In this document: positions 1 through 4,142 of the stretch, in pieces
How positions within the stretch are numbered: position 1 is the first letter of the stretch
Layout: each line of letters begins with the position of its first letter
From: Gemmatimonadales bacterium
GTDB taxonomy: Bacteria; Gemmatimonadota; Gemmatimonadetes; Palauibacterales; Palauibacteraceae
Length of the DNA: 5,110 bases
Reading direction: 5' to 3'
Assembly (NCBI GenBank): GCA_030636765.1
Contig: DAOVWI010000154.1
Coordinates: 1 to 5,110, forward strand
Made by a program: the position numbers and the translations under genes
The notes under the pieces: model-generated
Database searches by the model: none
The model's input: the letters and a program-made list of their open reading frames with translations, nothing else
Told to the model about the DNA's origin: nothing

Positions 1-995
1 ATCACCGTGTCACCCGCCGCATCGGCCCAGGGGAGGGTCTTCGTATGGGTCAGCGTCATGTAGCGCGCGCCGGCCCGGTACAGCTCGCGAAGGACGGGCA
101 GGGAGTTGGAGATCGCGTGTCCTCCCTCGATGCCGATGAGCGACGCGATCTTTCCTTCCGCGACGATCCGCTCGATGTCTGCTATCGAGTACGCCATCTC
201 GAAATCGTCCGGGTGGGCGGCCGCCAGGCGCTTGATGAGATCGATCTGCTCGAGGACGATTGCCGTCGCGCCCGCATCGATGAACTCGACCGGCACGTAG
301 GCGGCCCAGAACTGGACGTCGATTCCCCCCTCTCGGAGCCGCGGGATGTCCGTGTGACCTTCCCCGTTGCGTGTTTCGAGCCCCATCTGGCTCACGTCCA
401 GCTCCCCCTGCTCGCGGATCCGCCACGGGAGGTCGTTGTGGCCGTCCACCACGATGGCTCGGGCGTGGATGCGGAGCGCTCGCTCGTCGACCGTGTCTCT
501 CGGCGCGAGCGGCACACGTTCCACGCCCGGCTTGAGCTCGCCGGCAACGGCCGCGGCCTCGAGGCGCGCCACGGCGCCGCCGTCCCCGTGACGGATCAGG
601 AGGCCGACGTACCCGGCGTAGGAGACCGCTCCCGCCGTGAGGACGGAGGCGGCGATCACGAATCGGCGCAGCCTGCGGTCGCCGGCCTGGAGGAGCGAGA
701 AGGTGGCGAGCGTGCCTGACATCACGAGCCCGACGGTGGCCCAGATGGACCAGATGCGATGGGTCGTGACCGGTGAGCGCTCGACGAACGTCCGGCTCGC
801 CTCCACGTCCCCCGCCGCCAGCCCACTCACGAACGCCGGCAGCACGAAGACTCCGGCGAGAACGAGCGACACCACGGCGAACCGCTCCGCGCTCTCGCGA
901 TCCAGGAGCCAGCCGGCGATCCCAACGCCGACTCCGGTGATCGCGAATACGACGGAGAACGGCTGACTGATCTGATGCAGGTACTCCCAGCTCAT
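1..995 (-). CDS. Membrane-anchored M19-type dipeptidase with N-terminal four-helix DUF2231-like domain (C-terminus beyond left edge)
   Basis: I translated this frame by hand: 331 codons are open from the ATG at 995 to the window edge. Residues about 13-31, 38-60, 80-103 and 112-134 are hydrophobic helices. The arginine-rich loop 107-111 is predicted cytoplasmic, so N-terminus, loop 61-79 and all sequence after 135 should be periplasmic. The membrane part ends in GLLIRHG and has a SGLAAGD turn, reminiscent of DUF2231-type membrane proteins; this resemblance is from memory. From about 173 the sequence is peptidase family M19 (membrane/renal dipeptidase). DGHNDLPW supplies metal ligands H186 and D188, GIEGGH supplies the bridging E290, and TLTHTKTLPWAD supplies H317. 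The E-to-H spacing of 27 residues equals that of human renal dipeptidase (E125, H152). The two later metal histidines and roughly the last 200 residues lie outside. M19 enzymes are zinc dipeptidases, some acting on D-residues; the substrate here is unknown. The start has a Shine-Dalgarno 8 bases upstream. Family assignment is firm, the N-terminal domain name less so. Confidence 0.88.
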   Translation of the reverse strand, partial: MSWEYLHQISQPFSVVFAITGVGVGIAGWLLDRESAERFAVVSLVLAGVFVLPAFVSGLAAGDVEASRTFVERSPVTTHRIWSIWATVGLVMSGTLATFSLLQAGDRRLRRFVIAASVLTAGAVSYAGYVGLLIRHGDGGAVARLEAAAVAGELKPGVERVPLAPRDTVDERALRIHARAIVVDGHNDLPWRIREQGELDVSQMGLETRNGEGHTDIPRLREGGIDVQFWAAYVPVEFIDAGATAIVLEQIDLIKRLAAAHPDDFEMAYSIADIERIVAEGKIASLIGIEGGHAISNSLPVLRELYRAGARYMTLTHTKTLPWADAAGDTV

Positions 996-1033
996 TCAGT
1001 ACATCCTACGATCTCATTAGTGCATCCTGCGAT
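993..1033 (-). repeat. Imperfect tandem duplication of the ribosome-binding/start segment
   Basis: Two copies lie side by side: 993-1012 and 1015-1033. Read on the minus strand, the near copy is ATCGTAGGATGTACTGAATG and the distal copy is ATCGCAGGATGCACTAATG. They differ by two substitutions and a one-base indel. Each copy contains AGGA followed by an ATG at start-codon distance. The distal ATG (1017-1015) opens a frame of only three codons (M-R-S) and stops at the TAG that overlaps the proximal Shine-Dalgarno. This is either a chance remnant of slippage duplication or a minimal upstream ORF. The repeat is directly visible; any regulatory role is inference. Confidence 0.6.
1004..1007 (-). promoter_or_regulatory. 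Ribosome-binding site of the dipeptidase gene
   Basis: Minus strand reads AGGA followed by eight bases and then the ATG at 995. This is the only good Shine-Dalgarno core placed properly for an in-frame start ahead of the first membrane helix, so it decides the start. A second near-copy of the same segment lies 21-22 bases further upstream (see the repeat). Confidence 0.6.
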
Positions 1034-1103
1034 GGCTTCGCGCTGCCATTCCTCCGTGCTCTCCCGCTCCCGCCGGCGCTGGAACACCCCCCGACGCCGG
1101 GGG

Positions 1104-1133
1104 TTGACAGTGACGTCGGGCCTTCAGTATTGC
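1104..1133 (+). promoter_or_regulatory. Probable sigma-70-type promoter of tRNA-Glu
   Basis: A perfect TTGACA -35 box at 1104-1109 is followed after 18 bases by TATTGC at 1128-1133. The latter is only a partial -10 match, with the first three bases matching TATAAT. The bases just after the -10 are very GC-rich (GGCCCGGCGC), as in discriminators of stringently controlled stable-RNA promoters. Transcription would begin near 1140, leaving a leader of about 8 bases before the mature tRNA 5' end at 1148. The position is sensible; the -10 is the weak point. Confidence 0.6.
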
Positions 1134-1147
1134 GGCCCGGCGCTAAC

Positions 1148-1220
1148 GCCCCCTTCGTCTAGTGGCCTAGGATACCTGGTTCTCAGCCAGGAGACAGGGG
1201 TTCGACTCCCCTAGGGGGTA
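1148..1220 (+). tRNA. tRNA-Glu (anticodon CTC)
   Basis: The 73-base sequence folds into a full cloverleaf. The acceptor stem is 1148-1154 with 1213-1219; C2-G71 to T7-A66 are canonical and the terminal pair is G1.U72. The D arm carries the TCGTCTAGTGG segment typical of tRNA-Glu. The anticodon stem CCTGG/CCAGG (1175-1179 with 1187-1191) encloses loop TTCTCAG, giving anticodon CTC at 1182-1184, which reads GAG. The T stem is AGGGG/CCCCT (1196-1200 with 1208-1212) with loop TTCGACT. The discriminator is A1220. CCA is not encoded, since TCG follows, so it must be added after transcription. The gene stands alone with its own promoter and terminator and converges on nadE. GAG is used heavily in the neighbouring genes, which suits a CTC isoacceptor. 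Confidence 0.96.
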
Positions 1221-1223
1221 TCG

Positions 1224-1249
1224 AGGCCGCCGCTTCCGGCGGCCTTTTT
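1224..1249 (+). terminator. Rho-independent terminator of tRNA-Glu
   Basis: A perfect 8-bp stem, GGCCGCCG (1225-1232) with CGGCGGCC (1237-1244), closes a CTTC tetraloop and is followed by five T residues at 1245-1249. An extra A1224-T1245 pair extends it. It starts 4 bases after the tRNA 3' end. On the minus strand the same stem is not followed by a T run, so it is a poor terminator for the converging nadE transcript, whose stop codon lies 23 bases away. Confidence 0.93.
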
Positions 1250-1272
1250 CGTCACCGGGTCCCCGCATTCCG

Positions 1273-3249
1273 TCAGTAGTCGACCGGCCTCAGGTACCAC
1301 TCCCCGATGGCGGTGGACGAGAGCATCGGCACCGTCGGCAGGTGCCGCTTCCAATGCGTTCCCTCCAGCCGGCCGTGAACGAGCCGAACCTTCGCGGGGT
1401 CGAACCCGAACTCCTCGAGCTGGTCGGGCGTGTTGCCGCTCAGCAGGTGGTGGAGGATCAGGTCGGCCTCGGCATACCGGATGCCCAGGTCCTCCTCGTC
1501 CGTCTGACCGCGGATGAGGTCGGCGCTGGCCGGCTTCGCGACGATCTCGTCCGGTACATCCATGGCCCGTGCGAGCTCCCACACCTGCACCTTGAAGAGG
1601 TCGCCGAGCGGGTTGATCGGTGGCGAGTCGTCCGCGTGCCAGGTGAAGTATCCGAGCAGGCGCTCGGACTTGTTGCCCGTGCCCACGGGAAGGGCCTCGA
1701 ACTTAGCCGCCTGGTCGAACAGGACGATCATTCGCTGCCGCGCGGCGACGTTCCCCCGGCGGTGGTCGCTCATCTCCGGCTCGAACCTCTCGGCGTAACC
1801 GTCCACCGCCTCGGTGATGTCGATCTCCCGGGTCTCGATGCCCAGCCATTCCGCTACCAGAAGGGCATGCTCGCGGCTTTCCGGGCTCGAGGAATGGTAC
1901 GGGAGAAGAAAGCCGTTCACGGCCTCGGGCCCGAGAGCGCGGGCACAAAGGGCGGCGGTCAGGGAAGAGTCGACGCCGCCGGAGAGACCGACCACGACGT
2001 TTCGGAAGCCTCGCCGCCGGCTCACCTCCTCGCGGAGAAACTCGATCAGCCAGCGCTCGACGAGCCCGGTGTCGATCGCGAGGGGGCTGGAGTCCTCGGG
2101 ACCAGGGGGTGCGGTGACGGGTGGCGGCCGCCTCTCGCCCGCCAGCTCCGGCGGCGGTTGCTCACTGCCTGTCGGCTCGGTGGGCGAGAGCGCGACGCGC
2201 GCCGGCCCGGGGTCCTCAGGCGGCGCCGATTCGCCCACCCGTGCCGATTCCTCGGCTGCGGCGCTCTCGAGCGCTCCGTCCGCGACGTCGACCTCGGCCC
2301 TCACGGGCGCTCCGGCCTCAGCCGTCATTCCCGGGCGGTGGAGCAGGAGTCCCGGAAGGGCTCGCTCCAGGTCGGAGAGGAGCGGCTGCTCCACGCGCGC
2401 GGCCGAGATCTCCCGAATGTCCATCTGGACCGTGAGGAGCGTCTCCTCCCAGAGCGGCGCGCGAGCGATGGCCTCTCCCCTCGGGCTGTACACGACCGAG
2501 CCGCCGGGGAAGCCCTTGCCGCCCTCGAAGCCCAGGATCTGGGCGGCCGCCACGAAGACGCCATGCTCCTCGGCGACCGTGCGCAGGACACGGTCCCACT
2601 GCGACACGTTCCCGGGCACACCCGGTCCGGGAGCGAAGCCTCGTGCCGGCGAAGCGCTGGGTACGAGGATGAGCTGCGCGCCGTCGAGCGCGGCGAGCGT
2701 GGCGGAGAGCGAGTGGAAGACATCCTCGCAGATCAGGATCGCCGCACGCCCCCAGGCGGTGTCGAACGCCCGGACGGTGTGTCCGGCGTCGACGAATCGC
2801 TCCTCCTGGAAAACACCGTAGGTGGGGAGAAACACCTTCCGGTGCACGTGGAGCACCTCGGGATCGGCGCCGAGCCGGGCGTACATCGCCGAGTTGTAGA
2901 CGCGGTCGCGGTACAACTCGAAGAAGCCGATCGCCACGTCGAGGGGCACGCTGTCGTCGTCACCCGCGCCGTCGTCCGCGCCGCTGTCCGCGCCGTCACC
3001 TGCGGCGTCGTCGTCGGCGTTCGTGTAGCGCCGGTTAAGGCTCTCGAGCAGGCGCTCGGGCGTCGTCGCGTGCTCACGCACGCCACCCTCGAGGAAGTAC
3101 CCGGTCAGGGCGGTCTCCGGGAGGAGGAGCAGCCGGGGACGGGGCTCCAGGCGGCGGACCCGCCGGAACACCTTCTCGATCTCGGCAAGGCTCGCCTCCG
3201 GCTCCGCCTTCACGGGCCGGAATTGGCAGACGGCCAGGTTCAGCTTCAT
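1273..3249 (-). CDS. nadE: Glutamine-dependent NAD+ synthetase
   Basis: This 658-residue cytoplasmic enzyme catalyses the last step of NAD+ synthesis, ATP-dependent amidation of deamido-NAD+ using ammonia from glutamine. Residues 1 to about 303 are a nitrilase-type glutaminase with the triad E45 (PETALTGY), K138 (HRKVFLPTYG) and C174 (LICEDVFHS). Residues about 391-658 are the synthetase, with the pyrophosphate-binding loop SGGVDSS at 423-429, GTGNKSE at 523-529, NPLGDLFK around 546-553 and GQTDE at 581-585. All key motifs are present, so it should be active. The start is the ATG at 3249, because the conserved MKLNLAVCQF strand begins there; the frame stays open 34 codons further upstream, but that part is arginine-rich and unlike the family. 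Shine-Dalgarno AGGA lies 11 bases before the ATG, rather far. Two oddities: an Asp/Gly/Ala repeat insert at residues 78-100 and a Pro/Glu/Ala-rich linker at about 304-390. The gene stands alone, converging with tRNA-Glu. Confidence 0.95.
   Translation of the reverse strand: MKLNLAVCQFRPVKAEPEASLAEIEKVFRRVRRLEPRPRLLLLPETALTGYFLEGGVREHATTPERLLESLNRRYTNADDDAAGDGADSGADDGAGDDDSVPLDVAIGFFELYRDRVYNSAMYARLGADPEVLHVHRKVFLPTYGVFQEERFVDAGHTVRAFDTAWGRAAILICEDVFHSLSATLAALDGAQLILVPSASPARGFAPGPGVPGNVSQWDRVLRTVAEEHGVFVAAAQILGFEGGKGFPGGSVVYSPRGEAIARAPLWEETLLTVQMDIREISAARVEQPLLSDLERALPGLLLHRPGMTAEAGAPVRAEVDVADGALESAAAEESARVGESAPPEDPGPARVALSPTEPTGSEQPPPELAGERRPPPVTAPPGPEDSSPLAIDTGLVERWLIEFLREEVSRRRGFRNVVVGLSGGVDSSLTAALCARALGPEAVNGFLLPYHSSSPESREHALLVAEWLGIETREIDITEAVDGYAERFEPEMSDHRRGNVAARQRMIVLFDQAAKFEALPVGTGNKSERLLGYFTWHADDSPPINPLGDLFKVQVWELARAMDVPDEIVAKPASADLIRGQTDEEDLGIRYAEADLILHHLLSGNTPDQLEEFGFDPAKVRLVHGRLEGTHWKRHLPTVPMLSSTAIGEWYLRPVDY
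2080..2340 (-). other. Low-complexity interdomain linker of NadE
   Basis: This codes for residues about 304-390 between the glutaminase and synthetase domains. The composition is dominated by Pro, Ala, Glu, Ser and Gly with no aromatic residues and no recognisable motif, so it is predicted to be disordered. In glutamine-dependent NadE an ammonia tunnel runs between the two domains. A linker of about 85 residues would make that coupling sterically loose unless the linker folds back or the domains assemble between subunits. Confidence 0.6.
2953..3012 (-). repeat. In-frame 12-bp micro-repeat within nadE (acidic Asp/Gly/Ala insert)
   Basis: Five successive 12-base units encode residues 80-99 as DDAA, GDGA, DSGA, DDGA and GDDD. 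The middle three are the closest copies, differing by one or two codons, with GGC GCG at the end of each. Flanking residues 78-79 (Ala-Asp) and S100 extend the low-complexity stretch. It sits between the catalytic E45 loop and the conserved strand VPLDVAIGFFELYRDRVYNS, where a surface loop is expected in nitrilase folds. It looks like an in-frame slippage expansion. Confidence 0.75.
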
Positions 3250-3368
3250 CGCCGCAAACGTCCTACCGTTCGGAATCCGTGTCAACGGCGCCACGGCTCG
3301 CGAGGAGTCCCCCAGCGACCTGCAAGGGGACCGTTGCGTGTCCCGGCGCATTCCCGTATTCGACTTGG
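3250..3368. other. Divergent intergenic region between nadE and the CPBP protease gene
   Basis: This 119-base stretch must drive nadE leftward and the protease-porin pair rightward. On the minus strand a perfect TTGACA occurs at 3285-3280, but no -10 box is found 16-18 bases downstream of it. On the plus strand there is a weak candidate promoter close to the protease start (3334-3362). An 8-base palindrome CTCGCGAG lies at 3297-3304 and GGCGCC at 3287-3292; both could be chance at this GC content. Confidence 0.5.
3334..3362 (+). promoter_or_regulatory. Possible promoter for the protease-porin pair, giving a leaderless transcript
   Basis: TTGCGT at 3334-3339 and TATTCG at 3357-3362 are separated by 17 bases. 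Each matches consensus only partly. If used, transcription would start about 7 bases after the -10 box, at or within a base or two of the ATG at 3369. That would explain why no Shine-Dalgarno precedes that ATG. This is a suggestion only. Confidence 0.3.
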
Positions 3369-4142
3369 ATGCTCTCCGGCGTCGTGGTCCGCAGCTTCAT
3401 GATCTTTCTGATCGTCGGCCTGCCCCTGATGGCAGCCCGCAACTCGCGCCTCGAGGAGCATGTGGAGGCGATCGAGAGAGCGCGCCCCGCGCTCTACTTC
3501 TCCGCGGCTGTTACCCTACTGTTGATCGCGGGGCTCACGGGGATCGTCGCGGCGTGGCAGGGGTTGCCCGCCTCCGCGCTCGGCTGGACGGTTCAGGAGC
3601 CCGTGGTGGGGCTTGGCGCGGGGGTGGCGGCGGCCGCGGCGGGGCTCCTCATCGTCTGGCTGAGCGGTAGGATCGGCAGGTGGTTGGGGGCCACCGAGAG
3701 CCGCCTGCTGAGAGCCCTGCTTCCCCGAACCGGCCCCGAGCGACGTGCCTTCCTCGTGCTCGCCGGCGTCGGAGCGGTATGCGAGGAGTACATTTATCGC
3801 GGTTTCATCCTTCACGTGCTGGCCGACTGGACCGGCGGGCCGTGGGGCGCCGCGGCGGCAGCCGCGCTCTCGTTCGGGCTGGCCCACGGCTACCAGCGCC
3901 TGAACGGGATCGTTCGCTCGATGGCGCTGGGCTTCGTGCTGGCCGTGCCTGTCATCTGGACCGGCAGCCTCTTCCCGGCTGTCCTGGGGCACTTCTGGAT
4001 CAACGCCACCATCGGCTCGGGGGGATGGCGCTGGCTCATGCCAGATGTGGCGGAGCCGGCCGACCCGGCGCCCAATGAGAACGTACCTGGAGAGGAGGGG
4101 GAATCTTCGGGGGAGGACGGATCTGTGGAGGAAGACGCGTGA
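3369..4142 (+). CDS. CPBP family intramembrane glutamic/metalloprotease (Abi/CAAX prenyl protease-like)
   Basis: This 257-residue polytopic membrane protein has hydrophobic segments near 8-23, 43-62, 78-98, 126-137, 158-172 and 184-205. It carries the three CPBP signatures: EExxxR as E139-E140-R144 (CEEYIYRG), FxxxH as F169/H173 (FGLAHG), and HxxxN as H208/N212 (HFWIN). These residues form the active site in the family that includes yeast Rce1 and bacterial Abi proteins. Bacterial substrates are mostly unknown, so I do not name one. I chose the ATG at 3369, just before the first helix. The frame also opens at a GTG at 3279, but those 30 residues are Pro/Arg-rich and unlikely. No Shine-Dalgarno precedes 3369; the ATG at 3399 is an alternative. 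After the last helix comes an acidic, disordered-looking tail (residues 228-257) whose codons also hold the ribosome-binding sequences of the next gene. The stop overlaps the porin start, so the two are probably co-transcribed. Confidence 0.9.
   Translation: MLSGVVVRSFMIFLIVGLPLMAARNSRLEEHVEAIERARPALYFSAAVTLLLIAGLTGIVAAWQGLPASALGWTVQEPVVGLGAGVAAAAAGLLIVWLSGRIGRWLGATESRLLRALLPRTGPERRAFLVLAGVGAVCEEYIYRGFILHVLADWTGGPWGAAAAAALSFGLAHGYQRLNGIVRSMALGFVLAVPVIWTGSLFPAVLGHFWINATIGSGGWRWLMPDVAEPADPAPNENVPGEEGESSGEDGSVEEDA
4127..4133 (+). promoter_or_regulatory. Ribosome-binding site of the porin gene
   Basis: GGAGGAA lies inside the last codons of the protease gene, with 5 bases between it and the GTG at 4139. 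This is near-ideal for initiation and is the main reason for choosing the GTG start. Two more purine-rich anti-Shine-Dalgarno matches lie upstream at 4089-4101 and 4109-4117. Confidence 0.8.

Larger units (their letters stand above)
996..1147. other. Divergent intergenic region between dipeptidase gene and tRNA-Glu
   Basis: It holds the duplicated initiation segment of the dipeptidase gene at one end and the tRNA promoter at the other. In the middle is a GC-rich inverted repeat, ACCCCC at 1086-1091 pairing with GGGGGT at 1099-1104, whose right arm touches the tRNA -35 box. I found no convincing -35/-10 pair for the leftward gene and no additional ORF. Confidence 0.6.

Noticed and set aside
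10..426. A minus-strand frame of 138 codons over the dipeptidase region.
   Set aside because: It is Arg/Gly/Pro-rich and in a different frame from the M19 motifs, so it is an out-of-frame shadow.
45..719. A plus-strand open frame of 224 codons opposite the dipeptidase gene.
   Set aside because: It is the antisense shadow of the M19 coding frame, which shows clear metal-binding motifs on the minus strand.
1224..1245. The tRNA terminator hairpin as a bidirectional terminator for nadE.
   Set aside because: On the minus strand the stem is followed by TCGATACC with no T run, so it lacks the second element of an intrinsic terminator in that direction.
1148..1250. The tRNA 3' end as an integration site for a mobile element.
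   Set aside because: No duplicated tRNA 3' end, integrase gene or compositional break is visible; the terminator follows immediately and housekeeping nadE lies next to it.
3280..3285. A perfect TTGACA on the minus strand as the nadE -35 box.
   Set aside because: No -10-like hexamer occurs 16-18 bases downstream; the nearest candidate, TAGGAC, is only 14 bases away and contains the Shine-Dalgarno core, so I do not call a promoter.
3250..3351. An upstream start that would add 34 residues to NadE.
   Set aside because: The extra residues are Arg/Ser-rich with no family similarity, and the conserved first strand begins at MKLNLAVCQF; the extension would also use up most of the promoter region.
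3279..3368. A GTG start adding 30 residues to the CPBP protease.
   Set aside because: The added stretch is Pro/Arg/Cys-containing and non-hydrophobic, and lies in the divergent promoter region; the first membrane helix follows directly after the ATG at 3369.
1342..3402. A plus-strand open frame of 686 codons lying opposite nadE.
   Set aside because: Its translation has no recognisable domain and is rich in Arg/His/Val as expected of antisense frames at high GC, while the minus strand encodes a complete NadE with all catalytic motifs.
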